64,000 bases of DNA. It comes from Anolis sagrei. Its lineage: Eukaryota; Chordata; Lepidosauria; Squamata; Anolidae. The translations under genes were made by a program, and so were the position numbers. The stretch covers positions 150,282,870 through 150,346,869 of the forward strand of contig NC_090021.1 of assembly GCF_037176765.1 (NCBI RefSeq). The letters are read 5' to 3'. Below are positions 50,861 to 63,690 of this stretch, in pieces. Within the stretch, counting starts at the first letter, position 1. Each line of letters starts with the position of its first letter. The notes under the pieces are model-generated. The model was given only the letters and a program-made list of their open reading frames with translations, ran no database searches and had not been told where the DNA came from.

Positions 50861-52360
50861 GTTGCCCAGCATCTGGAGGTCCACCTAAGATGACACGGAG
50901 GGCCAAATTTGGCCCACAGGCCTTAAGTTTGATACATGTGCTTTAGGGCTTTTTCTAGACTTCCCAGTGGTTCTGGCAGGTAGTGGGGTGTTCAGGTGTG
51001 GGATTTCACTGATTGTAATTCTTTGCAATACTTATTTGTGCTCCCACAAACCAGTAATGACTTACAAATCCCAGGGCTTTGACCCTTGCTTGTTGCTGCT
51101 GGGGTTTATTGTTATTCCTGATGTAAACATGGCAATTTTCTCTTTGAGGTATGTCTAAGCTCTGATTTGTTTCCTGACAACTTTGCCATTCCCACTGGAA
51201 ATTCATCACCTTCTCCCAAATACTTCTTTCTCTCCCCAGTATTCTGCACCCCTAGTCCTGCACATAAAGTGGTATTGCGACTCTGAAAAGAAAAGTTTTG
51301 TCCGGTGACTGGATTGTGCAGATATGAACATCATACATTATTTTTAATTTTCTATTTGTTCAGGGTTTTTTTTTTTTTTTTTGGAAAAATGATAATTCTA
51401 TAGTAATACTGTACCACATTAGCACTATATATCTGCAAAGTGTGGTGGTTGGGGAGAAAGACAGATTGATCTGTAACTTGAAATGTAATGAGGGAATGCA
51501 GGTCAGTAGTGAAGCTCACATCCCATTTAAAAGGCCATCAGTGGAGCACCCTAGAAATATGCCACAAGGGCCATGTGAAAATTATCTTTGGCTGTATCAG
51601 AACTTCAGAGACAGAAAAAAAACCCGCAACAAAAATCTGTACCTTCTGCTATGTACATAAAAGGATGGGGCTATGAGTGGAATTTTAAAAAATTGTTATT
51701 AATGAACAAATTTAATACAATATCATAAAAATGGGGGTTAAGGAAGAGTTTAAGGGCAGAAGTAGGTAGCCCTAACACTTCTAAGGGGGGGATTAGTATA
51801 GAAATGTACAATATAAGAAAAAAGGGGAAAATGATATAGAGAGATAGATAGAAATACCAATTCCTAATTACTACTTCCTAGTGATATGGGGGAAAAGGGG
51901 GAAGAGAAGGGGAAAAAAGAGAGTGGAATTTCATGAGAAAAACAATGATAAAGGAAGAACTTTGTGTAGATATAGAAAAAACTCTGATCAATACAGCTAT
52001 TTCCCTCCCTTCATCAAATCCCAAGACTTTGGGTTGGTCTGTACAGTGTAGATCTACTGGTACTGATTCTTCTATTGTGTTGCCCAGAGAAAGGGGAAAT
52101 GAGTGCCTGGCTGCTGATGGTCTGTTGCCTGGTCACTTGCAGAGGCAAAGCAAGTGGACAAGCAAAAGGAACTGCTTCTACTCACTCTTGTCGATTTATT
52201 CTTCTCTGTTGCTTGTGGAACTGATAGACTTGGACCTAATTTTACCTAAAATGCTGCTGAGTGAGAGTAAACAAGCAGAGAATCTTACAGGTACTGCTCC
52301 TTGCTGGTGTCCATGTGAATAAAGTAATACAGCTGGCTGGTTTTGTTTTTGTTTTGTTTT
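50861..52360. other. TRAM2 intron 1, no gene
   Basis: Apparently mostly unique sequence with a poly-T run at 51365-51382. A short hAT-like end (GGGCCAAATTTGGCCCACAG) is near 50900. Confidence 0.6.
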
Positions 52361-52600
52361 TTCATGTCAGGAGCGACTTGAGAAACTGCAAGTTGCTTCT
52401 GGTGTGAGAGAATTGACTGTCTGCAAGGATGTTGCCCAGGGGACACCGGGATTTTTTACCATCCTTATGGGAGGCTTCTCTCATGTCCCTGCATGGGGAG
52501 CTGGAACTGACAGGGGGAACTCATCCGCGCTCTCTGACTGGTTGGTCTTCAGTCCTGCTGGCACAAGGGTTTAATCCATTGTACCACTGGGGGCTCTACA
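52361..52600 (-). repeat. tRNA-derived SINE
   Basis: It starts TTTTTTCATGTCAGGAGCGA and ends at TACCACTGGGGGCTC. The B-box region is damaged. Confidence 0.85.
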
Positions 52601-52689
52601 GGTGGCTGTGAAGCGAAGCAGCAGTGGCGTCTGTGTTTTAGGAAAGGTGCACCTGTTAAGGCAGGGTTCAGCAGGCCAGGACCTTACAA

Positions 52690-52772
52690 TAAATCAGTGG
52701 TTCTCAACCTGTGGGTCCCCAGGTGTTTTGGTCTACAACTCCCAGAAATCCCAGCCAGGTTACCAGTAGCAT
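52690..52772. mobile_element. Half of a palindromic hAT MITE
   Basis: CAGTGGTTCTCAACCTGTGG and CTACAACTCCCAGAAATCC match the left arm of the complete copy at 56841-56974. Confidence 0.7.
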
Positions 52773-55660
52773 CTGCTCATTACCACTCCCAAATAGCTGT
52801 TTTCTTGATCTGTCAGCTCATCCTTTTGCTACTTTTTCATGCAAAAAGAATTTTGCAGGGAAAAGATGTTGCCTTTGCTTGTTGTGCTGTTCCTTCTCTG
52901 TGGCACAGCAGGTACAAGTTATAAGTGCCTAGTTTTCCAAAGCAGGGTACGGGAGACAGAAGAGGAGTGAGGAGGATGGAATTCCACAAGTTGCCCTTCC
53001 TCCCATGTTTACTTCACAGCTACAGATGATGCCCTTTTCAGGATGCATCCTATGTTCACCTTTGTACAATTGTGCTATTCTGTCCTGTCCTAACAGTTCT
53101 CTGCAGTTAGACAAAGTCTCACCTTCTATTATTACTGTCCTATCTGTTTTCCTTTTCACTTAATTCTGAAGTCTTTTCCAAAATACCCAAGGACCAAAAT
53201 AGAAACAGAGCACTTTAACCTGGGGGCAAAGAGCAGTTGTTCTTTTGCTTTGTTTTTAAAGTGTAAAAGCTTTCCATGAAGACATTCGTTTTGCTCTCTG
53301 TCCCCTATTTGGTGTATCTGTGGAATGTTAATTCTGAATTCCTTCTCAATACTCTCCTGGTCCATGGGTGAATTTCTGGGGTTTATTAATCTATATTCTG
53401 TATCGTTATAAGGATATTGTCCATACTTAAGGAGGAGGCTCTGTTGGCTTTATAACTTCTTTAGTTTGTGTGGTCTTCCATGTTTGCTGCATTTCTTATT
53501 TTGTCATAAAACAGAGTAGCCCTATTGAAGTTGCCACACTGATGCAGCTGTCTTTAGTCAATGGGTCATGAAGTTTTGTCATCTATGACTGGCATCCTGT
53601 TGGTTACTTACAACTAGAGTAGATCCATTCAATCAATTGTTGAATGGTAAGTTAACAAACAGGTAACTCCCATTGATTTAAGGAGTGTACTGTGATTAAC
53701 AACCTCTGTATGTGTCATTGTTTATAAAACTAAGCCTCAGAAGCTTTTTAGGGGCTTCTGTGTAAGCTGAAATAAAGCATACCTTCCATGTAAGGCTGCA
53801 TGCACACTATAGGTTCCACATGTAGCAGTGATCACCTACAATCAGAAGAGTTCCTGAGCAAGCTTTAAAATATTACTTTCTTTCTGAATAAAAACCTCTC
53901 AAGGCACGTTCTAGTATAACAAGAGGTTTACCAAAGTGTACCATAACCATAAAATAACAAAAACCAAGTACTAACAATAAATTCTACAATAGTCTCAAAA
54001 CCAAATAGAGTAGATCTGAAACCCAGTTAAAGCAGTACCAAACTACAGTAATAAAATATTTTTTTCTCTTTTTTCCCTTTGATGCCGTTTGTTGTGAGGA
54101 TTTGCTACTTGGTAGAATCCTGGCTTTCTTGCTTTACTCTTTTCTCAGTTTCTTCAACAGCATTTCTCTGTAACGGATGCCTGGGATCCAATGCCACATT
54201 TCCTATGGGTTTCTTATCCTCTGATGTCTCATCTCCTTCCTGGTGGACTCTTTTGGACATTTTACTGCTAAATTGATATGAGAATATTCTCTGTAAGATT
54301 ACTGTGCAGACTTGCTTTTTTGTGGCATGCAGCAGAAAGCTTCCTTTCTGATCTTTATACAGTCCCAAACTGCAGCCATATAGTTAGACTTGGGTAGTTG
54401 TGAATGGAGACTTTCTCTCCCTCCCTCTTGTGGTTCCTTTCAAGTTCTTTCTCTTGTGTAACTGTATGCTTTTTGCCTCAGCAGTCCTGGCACTTTGCAT
54501 AGAAATGCCAGGAATGCTGAGCTCTTCCTTCCATCTTTCTAGCTCCCTCCCCCTCTCATGTCTCCTCTTTCTGCCTTTCTAGGCAGAGTAACATTTCTTG
54601 CGAACTTGATCTATCATATTCTCCTGACATGAATTGTAGGGTAGCCTTGCCAATAGCAATGGTGTGTGTGTGTGTGTATAAGTGTACACCCATGTCTAGC
54701 TCTGTTGACTGATTTAGGCATTCAGAATTAAAAAGGCACCTTCTATTTTCCAGCTCAGTGCCACGTTTCAAAGCAAACTGGTGTCGGGAGGGGAGGGAAG
54801 GGGAGGCAAAGCTGGGAGTTTTGAACTAGCAAATTAAAGGAAAGGAAATTTTAACTGCTTTGCCTAGCACATTTCTAGCCTTCCTGATTTCCATTCATTT
54901 GGATGAACATATACACAGAAACTTTAATGGTCTGAGGGAGAGAGGTTGAAGGGAGCTGATTTAATTAGCCAGAAATCCAGCTGGCAGGGACATGAATTTC
55001 AAAACCACATGCAAATATTGGCTCCAAGTTTTGTAGCTACATTAAAAAAATGAAATATTTCAAAACTTTGTATTTTGTGAATGCTGTGAATCTTATTAGC
55101 CTGGAAGGGAAGTTTGACTCAACCTTCAGGTGAAATATTCAGGGATAAACAAATATGATACAACATGATTGGAGTTGACCTCTGTATAAGGTAAGAAATG
55201 ATAGTTTTCACTTGGAGATGATCTCAGTTTCATATGGTTGACCAATGAAGAGAGCTATTAAAGTAAAATACATTAGGTGTTTCTCCATACAGTTTTTTAA
55301 ATTTGGTATAAAGACTGTACCATTTGGTCATTTTTTTTTATTTAGAGCATGAGAGATGAGCTGGACCTTGATGATAGATTTTCTTCCATGAGAAAATAAA
55401 TCTCAGTCAAAAGGTTTATTGTAGGAACAAGCCCATATTCATAAGATTAATTTAAATGGCTATTAAAACATATTTACTTCACAAAAACTGGATTTTCATG
55501 AAAATTCAGGTAAGAGTTGAAACTGTGGTATGTCCTATTCTACATGAAATAACTCTTCCCTATTAGCCTGATAGAGCTAAGAAAATTATAAACCTAGAAC
55601 AAGATCCTCAGGTTTTGGACCATGCCCATAGCTTTAGGGTACTATTGGGTCTAACATTAT
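52773..55660. other. TRAM2 intron 1, apparently unique sequence
   Basis: No repeat family or supported coding region was seen in nearly 3 kb. A short (GT)n lies at 54661-54680. This is the longest repeat-poor stretch of the window. Confidence 0.6.
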
Positions 55661-55673
55661 AGGTAGATGCACA

Positions 55674-55710
55674 AATACACACACACACACATACACACAC
55701 ACACACACAA
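55674..55710. repeat. (CA)n microsatellite
   Basis: A CA run at the 5' edge of the L2 copy. Confidence 0.9.
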
Positions 55711-56645
55711 GACAGAGGTCATCCTGGTCAGTCGAAAGGCCGAACAGGGCATAGAGTTACAGCCTGTACTTGACGGGGTAACACTCCTCCTGAAAACGGA
55801 GGTTCGCAGCTTGGGAGTGATCCTGGATCCATCGTTGAGCCTCAAACCCCAGGTCTCAGCAGCAGCCAGGGGAGCTTTTGCACAATTAAAACTTGTGCAC
55901 CAGCTGCGCCCGTACCATGGGAAGTCTGACTTGGCCACGGTGGTCCACGCTCTTGTTACATCCTGATTAGACTACTGCAATGCGCTCTACGTGGGGTTGC
56001 CTTTGAAGACTGCCCAGAAGCTTCAATTAGTCCAACGGTCAACAGCCAGGTTGCTCACTGGAGCGGCGTACAGGGAGCATACAACTCCTCTGTTATGCCA
56101 GCTCCACTGGTTGCCAATGTGCTACCGAGCACAATTCAAAGTGCTGGTTTTAATCTTTAAAGTTCTAAATGGTTTTGGCCCAGACTACATGTCTGAATGT
56201 ATCTCCTACTACAAATTATCACAAAATTTAAGATCATCTGGAGAAGCCCTGCTCTTGATCCCACCACCGTCACAAACACGATTAGTCGAGACGAGAGACA
56301 GGGCCTTCTCAACAGTGGCTCCCCGTCTGTGGAATTCTCTCCCCAAAGACATCAGATTGGCCACCTCCCTCCTCTCCTTTAAAAGGAAACTCAAGACTTG
56401 GTTGTGGGACCTTGCATTTGACCATTGAATAGTGACTTGTATGAAGAAGACATAAGCAATTTCGAAGTGACAACGAATTGACCTGGAACTGGATTTTAAT
56501 TGGTGTGTTTTAACAACTGTTTATTTAAAGTTTTGTTTTAATGAATTTGTTGATTGTTCTTGTCATTATGATGGCACCAAATGGTGTTTGCTGTGAGGCC
56601 ACCCTGAGTCCCCCCTCGGGGTACAAGTATATGAAATAAATAAAT
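55711..56645 (+). repeat. L2 LINE 3' end, long C-terminus
   Basis: Successive frames carry ELQPVLDGVTLLLKTEVRSL with GVILDPSLSLKPQVSAAARG, then LLTGAAYREHTTPLLCQLHW and RDRAFSTVAPRLWNSLPKD. A TGA follows VTS at 55964 and interrupts the frame. It ends in ATGAAATAAATAAAT. Confidence 0.9.
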
Positions 56646-56840
56646 AATATATGCCATAATATCCTTTAGGGCTGCTGCCTTATAGGGATGGGACCTGGAC
56701 ATACTGTATTGTGGTGGAGAAGCAAATTTAGATGCAGTGCAGAAAGACTCCTATTCACTGGGCTGTTGATTCCTGGGTCCCTCCCTGCTTGGTTCAGTCC
56801 TGCATTTATACATGCAGCCACTGGGTGGGATTGCCTAGAG

Positions 56841-56974
56841 CAGTGGTTCTCAACCTCTGGGTCCCCATGTGTTTTGGCCTACAACTCCCAGAAATCTCCT
56901 CCAGTTTACCAGCTGTTAGGATTTCTGGGAGTTGAAGGCCAAAACATCTGGGACCCACAGGTTGAGGACCACTG
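56841..56974. mobile_element. Palindromic hAT MITE
   Basis: Termini CAGTGGTTCTCAACCT and AGGTTGAGGACCACTG are flanked by GCCTAGAG and GTCTAGAG (7 of the last 8 positions alike, 8-bp type duplication). Confidence 0.88.
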
Positions 56975-57074
56975 GTCTAGAGCATCTGTTAGGGATTGGA
57001 TCAGGGGAACTAGCTGAAGCTTAATCCAAAAAGGACACAGATGCTTACAAACATTTGAAAGGTGGATCTGGGCA

Positions 57075-57905
57075 TAAGGATTCAGCCAGGGACGGATCTG
57101 GCATTGTTGAGCATCTTTATAAATTACTTAGGTGGTGTAACAGAACACTTCTTATCAAATTTGCAGATAATACAACATAAGGGGGGAGCAAGAAATCAGA
57201 ATTTAAAATGAATTTGAAATACAGAAGAGCTGGCTCCAAACTAACAAAATGAATTTCAGCAAAGCACTACATTTAGGCAGGAAGTCAACAAATATATGAT
57301 GGATGGCCCCTGGCTTGAAAGCAGTACATAAGATCTTGTGCTCTTGGTAGACCACAAGTTAAACATGAGTGTGAAGCAGCAGGAAAAAAGCCAATGCAAT
57401 TCTGGGTTGCAATAATAGGAGTATAGTGTTCTAGATCATGGGAAGTAATTCTCTATTCTTATCTGGTCAGACCAGATGTGGAATCCTATGTCCAGTTCAG
57501 AGACTCACAGTTCAAGAGGGTCTCTGAGGAGAGAGCAGGAGTCACTGGATTCAACCTTAAAATAGCACAATATGCCAGCTCTCTGGTTTGCAATAACCAT
57601 GCCAAAGGCTTCCGAGCTTGGCACCACCTTCCTGTAGTGTTGGGTTTGCATGCTCCAGTCAAGTAAGACGCAAGTTGGCGGGAGGATTGCTGTTGGTAGG
57701 CTCTTCCAAGCTAAAGAGACTCTTCCTGATTCATACTAAATGTACCAAGCAGCTATTGGACTGTAGCCACTGTATGTATCATAGACATACAGATGGATGG
57801 CCATCTGTATGTCCACAAAGTACCCCCAACAGATGAATGCCCATCTGTCGGGGGTACTTTGCTTCTGCTTTTCATGCATGGCAGGGGGTTGGACTTGATG
57901 ACCCA
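57075..57905 (+). repeat. CR1 LINE, decayed
   Basis: The order GCAGATAATACAACATAAGG, CAAAATGAATTTCAGCAAAG and GCAGGGGGTTGGACTTGATG follows CR1. An inverted pair of AGATGGCCATCTGT-like segments lies near 57790-57850. Confidence 0.7.
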
Positions 57906-58015
57906 TTTATTTACCATATTTATATACCACCTCTCTCAGCTTGAAGGCGAATCAAGGCGGTTTACAATCGGCAATCAATGCCACCAACAACATAAAATAT
58001 AATTAAAAACATTAA
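57906..58015 (-). repeat. L2-type LINE 3' terminus
   Basis: TTTATATACCACCTCTCTCA then AAGGCGGTTTACAATCGG reads as an L2-like end in reverse. Confidence 0.65.
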
Positions 58016-58024
58016 CATATAATA

Positions 58025-58887
58025 CTAGCTGTCCCCTGCTACGCGTTGCTGTGGCCCAGTCTGTTGATTTGGAAAATAAAGTAATGAGAAAGTGTTGGTT
58101 TCTAATATATGTAATGTCTTGATGCTTGTGGCTAAACAGTATTTCTTGCTGTTTCTTTGTCAGTCTTGATGTGGAGAGTGTCTGGTTTGCCCTCCCTGGA
58201 ACATGCAACGTATCATTGTCCTTCTTTAAGGGTCCCTTTCAAATCTATGATACTATATCTCTCTGTGTGAATCATATCTATCTCTCTATCTATATCTATG
58301 GCTGGATGGCTCTTTGTCAGGAGGACTTTGATTACGTTTTCTTGCCCTGATGAAGGGAGTTGGATTGAATGGCCTTAAGTATTTTCTATTGGTCATGGGG
58401 GTTCTGTGTGGGAAGTTTGCCCCGATTCTGTCATTCGTGGGGTCCCAGTGACTACAACTCCCAAATGTCAAGGTCTATTTCCCCCAAACTCCATCTGTGT
58501 TCATATTTGGGCGTATTGAGTGCTTGTGTCAAGTTTGGTCCAGATCCATCATTGTTTGAGTCCACAGTGTTCTCTGGATGTAAGTGAACTACAACTCCCA
58601 AACTCAAGGTCAATGCCCACCAAACCCTTCCAATATTTTCTGTTGGTATTTGGGAGTTCTGTGTGCCAAGTTTGGTTCAATTCTATCGTTGATGGAGTTC
58701 AGAATGCTCTTTGATTGTAGGTGAACTATAAATCTCAGCAACTACAACTCCCAAATGACAAAATCATATTTTTTGGAGTGATGGTCACTCCTTGTGTTGT
58801 GAGACGTTTTGTTGCCAAATTTGGTGTGATTTTGTTCATTGGTTCTTTTGTTTTTAAGGTACTCATTATGCACAGAGCATTTATAGA
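58025..58887 (-). mobile_element. Non-autonomous Helitron, reverse orientation
   Basis: On the minus strand it starts TCTATAAATGCTCTGTGC after an A and ends GGGGACAGCTAG before a T. It matches 45037-45936 along most of its length. The same 3' hairpin position holds GCCACAGCAACGCGTAGC. Confidence 0.85.
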
Positions 58888-59204
58888 TAGACCATATAAA
58901 AGCAGTAGAAACAATAAAAGCCATAAAACACAAGTCCTCAGAGTCTCATCGTCCAATCATCCCGTTCATCTCGATTAGTCTGTTACACTGCATTTGCAAA
59001 TGCTTGCTCAAAAAGCCAGGCTTTAACTCTTTTTAGAAATGTTAGGAGGAACTGTCATGAATGGACTTTTCAATAACTTGGAAGCATAGGTTCTTTTTAT
59101 TGCGATTTCCAGTGTGAGAGGGCCTGGTCTCTTCCAACTCCGTGATTCTATGAAATGGACAGACAATCTTTCAGACGTGAAGTCAGTAGCACTTTACATA
59201 AGTA

Positions 59205-59330
59205 AGTAAATAAAACTTTATTTCTGTCCCGTCCTGTCTCCCTATGTGGACTCAGGGCGGCTCACAGCATAAAAGGCAAACATTCAGTGTCATAAAAACA
59301 CAACAATAAATTAATAATATAAAATAACTC
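59205..59330 (-). repeat. L2/CR1-type LINE 3' terminus
   Basis: AAATAAAACTTTATTTCTGT and GGACTCAGGGCGGCTCACAG is an L2-type end in reverse. Confidence 0.65.
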
Positions 59331-60522
59331 TAAAAGCAGTCAGCGATAAACCATTCCTGAATGTGTGTTACCTTGAAAACTCCAAAATGAAGAGCATAGG
59401 AAAAGTATGAGCAGAGCTGATACACTTGGCTTTAAGTTAAAAGGCCTTCAGCTGCTGATGTACTCAGCGGTGAAAAAAAGTATAACAATGCACAGTGCAT
59501 GCAGCCAGAACATGGAATGTGGAAAGCATAAATCAGAGAAATGCGGAACTCGTGAAATAAGAAATGGCACATATAGAGGTAGTCATTCTTGATGTGAGTG
59601 AGCTAAAATGACAAGGAATTGAACATATCACCATATTGTGCTTTATTCTGGAGATTACTTTGATGCCATTATAGAGATGTTGCAGAACTAGAAGGGGGAT
59701 ACAGTTTGATCAGTTAAGACTTCTTGGAAAATCTTTCAGTCTAGCAGGAGATGCTTGTACAGTACTTCTTAGGACTGATGTGAAGATGTCAGTGTATACT
59801 GTTTTGCAGTCATTGAATAAAAGACAAGGTAAAAATGTATCAAACAGATTCCTCCAAGAGCTGAAACAGAATTTGCGAATGCTCTGTGTTTTTGTGGATA
59901 GGGGTGTTTGGTGACTGATATGACTGATACTCTGTTCGTTATGACTTTTGGGGGAAGCACAGCAGCACCCTTACACCTCTCAGCAGCACCCTTACCTCAG
60001 AAGTCTATGAACTAGCAGACATTGGCAGGACTAGAGTATATCTCATATTATGGTCTTAAGGGAGCAGAGTAGTGAAGTTGCCATTCACCCCTCCACCCAA
60101 ACAAGTCTACAAATCGGTGGGGTGGGGGGTGGATGGTGATTGAAATCACTGCACCACTGCTTCCTGTGGCTTCAGTTGTGGTGTTGTGGTGGCTTCACCC
60201 CTCCTTGCTCCTGAAGTCTGCTGGTTTGAGACTTTGGAGGGCTTTCCTGGGACATAGAGAGAGTGGGGGAAGGAATGAAGAGCATCCCAACTGCCACTGA
60301 AACTTACTTCCTAGCTGTCTCTGGAAGGGATTGAAAAGCTGTGAATAATCAAATCCACAAATGTCAAACTTGCGAATGTGGAGAACTAACTAAATTATCT
60401 AAGTTTAATGACTAAACTTGCGAATGTGGAGGACTGACTAAGTTTAATGGATTATGCCTTTGTAGCTTGAAACAACTCTATTGGCATGCTATCTATTCCT
60501 GGTGGGTTAGATTTTCCATGTA
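59331..60522. other. TRAM2 intron 1, no gene
   Basis: No supported coding region or clear repeat family was seen. Confidence 0.55.
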
Positions 60523-60854
60523 CAGTGGAGTCTCGCTTATCCAACCTTTGTTCATCCAACGTTCTGTATTATCCAACGCAGTCTGCCTCCCACCCAGATC
60601 CACAGCTGTTTTAATACATTGCGATGTTTTGGTGCTAATTTTGTAAATATAGTAATTATTACATAACATTACCGTGGATTGAACAGCCTTTTCTGTTGAT
60701 TTGTTGTAAAACATGATGTTTTGGTGCTTAATTTGTAAAATCATAATGCAATTTGATGTTTAATAGGCTTTTTCTTGATCTCTCCTTAATATCCAACATT
60801 TTTGCTTATCCAATGTTCTCTTGGTCCATTTATGTTGGATAAGCAAGACTACTG
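60523..60854. mobile_element. Tigger/pogo-like MITE
   Basis: CAGTGGAGTCTCGCTTATCC at the left and GGATAAGCAAGACTACTG at the right, each flanked by TA, are TcMar-Tigger type termini. There is no transposase. Confidence 0.85.
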
Positions 60855-62707
60855 TACTTTGAGAGTAGCTTGCATTTCATTTTCTGGAACTGTGGATTCA
60901 TTTAAAAAGGTTCCTTTGTCTTTGCCACAGTTATAAAGGATTGTGTACAGTTAACCCTCCACATTACTAGAATTTAAAAGTGCAGGACTCTTGCAAAAGT
61001 TGAAACTCTGCAAATATTAGTCTTATCCTCAAACCTTTACTCTGAATACTGTCGACTGTATTTAACAAACACAAAGAAAGTACATTATGTGTATCATATG
61101 TATTTATGACTTATTAAACTTGATTTTTTAAACATTTTTAGTCTGCATCTGTAGTTGGTGATTTTCCACGGTAGACCACATTTTAAAAACCCTATTATTA
61201 ATGGTAAACTTGCGCATAATGAAATCTGCAAAAGTTAAGTCTGCAAAAGTTGAAGCTTGACTATATTCTGCACTTTCACTCATACCTTTGATGGCTGGTA
61301 AATGACTTTGCTAAGGCATTTGAAGTTGATTTATATTATGGGTGTATAGTGTTATTCATTTAGTTTTGCTGAGTTTTTCATTTTTATTTGTAAGTGGGCA
61401 TATTGCTTTTGTGGAAGAAGAGGTACAATATATAACTTTATATTCTCAACCCCTGCCCCACCCTTCTGGTCACCCAACCAGATTGTAGCGTTCAGAACAT
61501 TCAAGTCAAGAGTGCTGTTGGGTCTAACCTATTTTGGGTATATCTGTAAGAATGATAAATCCTTTTGCTTTTCAAAGAAGTGAGTGTTAGGGTGTGGGGA
61601 GTTTTCTTATGGTGGTTTTCTCGAATTTCTTGGAAGGAACAAGGACTCCTTTTTAAATGACCAGAGGTTTCATAATGGACAAAATCCCATCATGAATGCA
61701 AAGCTGTGATTTTTCTTGTTTAACCTTGGCTTATTCAGAATAACAAATTAACATCTGATCATATGAGTTACTGCTTAGGCAGCAATATAAACTTCCAGCA
61801 TGAGAATAAATTGTGATTCACATAACCCAGGCAGATGTTTCACAGAAGTGTAGTGTCTGATGGAGAATATAATTTTATGTCTATGCTGGTGAATCTGAGA
61901 ATCTCCAGTTCTCTTGGTACTTAAAGGAAATGAGGGCCTCTATTTTGTTTTCTGTATTTATTACTGTATATCAGGCACACTTTTTCTCATTTAAGGGGCT
62001 TCAAAATATTGTGCACTTTAGATATGATATTTGCAATTTTTTTGTTTTGTTTTTTCTTTTTTAAAACTCTTTTATCCTAGGGGGGAGGAGGGGAAGAAAG
62101 CCCTTTTTGGATATTCCCTTAGGTCCTTCCTTCATTCATTCATGAAATTAAATTGCTGACCAGAGCTTGTCTCCAGCTAGTGGAGTCTTGGCTGTTGCTT
62201 CTTTCCTCCATGGACACCTGATGTACATTTGTATGGATTAACATTGAGGAAATGGTTCAGTACTTCAATCTCTAGCATTTCCAGTTAAACTGAAATCACC
62301 TGAAAGCAAAGAAAAAACAACTATTTGTCCTTTGAGAGAATTTTATTTATTCTAAAGGTTGAAATGAAATGAAATCTGTAAACTGGGAAAATGTAATTCT
62401 TTGAATTTATGTTGATTATATTTCTGAAATGGTTAAAAGAGAAAAATAACAAATTTCCTGATTTTGGGGACACATTTTTGGTGGTGCTCTCTTTTCTTAA
62501 GATTTTCAAAGTTTCATATCAAAGATGTTTGAAGGGTTGACTTAGCAGTTTGAGTTGTTATTGTTGATGATGATGTGTGATTTAAGTCATTTCTGATCCA
62601 ATGGCTACCCAAACCTTTGACACCATGCTGGCAATATGCTGGCAGTAAAAATGTTTACTTTTTGGTATTAAGGGACTCAAACTAATGTGGAATATTTATC
62701 TTTACAG
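60855..62707. other. TRAM2 intron 1, no gene
   Basis: At 60950-61265 repeated CTGCAAAAGTT-like units suggest an old DNA element, family not assigned. The rest shows nothing supportable. A (TTG/GAT)n-flanked SINE remnant with TTTAAGTCATTTCTGA is near 62580. Confidence 0.5.
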
Positions 62708-62771
62708 GCTACAGCCAAGACTGCCTTCTTGTTTATCTTACCTCAGTATAATGTTAGTGTGCCTACAACAG
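62708..62771 (+). CDS. TRAM2: TRAM2 exon 2
   Basis: After TCTTTACAG the frame continues in phase 0 as ATAKTAFLFILPQYNVSVPT, then T and a split codon before GTAAGA. Human TRAM2 reads VTAKTAFLFILPQYNISVPT at the same place. The exon is 64 bases. Confidence 0.95.
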
Positions 62772-63414
62772 GTAAGAGTACCTATGCATATTTTTATTAA
62801 CATGTGATGCTGACCCTTGTTGCCAGTTCCAGATGATTTACTTTAATAAACCATTGTTTTTATTTGTGTAAACATTTGAAACAGAACCATCTGTTTTAAT
62901 TTATATATAAAGACCTACATTTTCCCTCCCCCCTAATTCTGGGATTACCTCATACCATATATCAGTGCAATTGAATTACTTTTCTATCAAATCATTCATT
63001 TTTGTGCAACAGACACAGGTACAGGAAAACCCTGAGGTGATAGTTGCATATGAGGAAATTAAGTTTAAACTCCACAACAAACTTTGGACTATTCCGTACA
63101 ATACAACTACTTATCCAAGATAATTCCTCTGCTATCTTCCACCTGACTGTCTTTTTAAAAAAATCTGTAAAAATAAATTTTCAGTCTGGAATGGTACGGG
63201 CAAGATATATTGGTGAGAACTCAATTTGAAAAGATGAGCTAGTGTTAACTTCGTTTTGGAAGAATAAGAGGAAAAGATTTGCTATTCAGATCCTCTCAAT
63301 TCATATTTCAGATTCAGATTCTCTCAATTGATATTTTCCTGCAAAGGGGGAATAATCTAATGTGGGAATTGATCTTGCAGTTTTCTATAGGCAGGAACAT
63401 GGAAACTTTTGAGG
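62772..63414. other. TRAM2 intron 2, no gene
   Basis: No supported coding region or repeat was seen. Confidence 0.55.
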
Positions 63415-63690
63415 GTCCCACTAGAAATGCTAATCAAGGTGGTCAGTTGAAACATTCACACCTAGCTCCAACAGACAAGAGTCCTTTGTCCCACCCTGGT
63501 CATTCCACAGATATATAAACCCTTTTTCCTAGTTCCAACAGACCTCACTACATCTGAGGATGCTTGCCATAGATGCAGGTGAAACGTCCGGAGAGAATGC
63601 CTCTAGAACATGGCCATATAGCCCGAAAAACCTACAACAACCCACTGATTCTGGCCATGAAAGCCTTTGACAATACGTTGCAGAAACTAT
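63415..63690 (+). repeat. Penelope-like repeat with hammerhead-like motif
   Basis: Plus strand: AATGCTAATCAAGGTGGTCA, CCCACCCTGGTCATTCCACA, then the core at 63550-63596 (CTGAGGATGCTTGCC, GCAGGTGAAACGTCCGGAG) and CATGGCCATATAGCCCGAAA. It lies in TRAM2 intron 2. Confidence 0.55.
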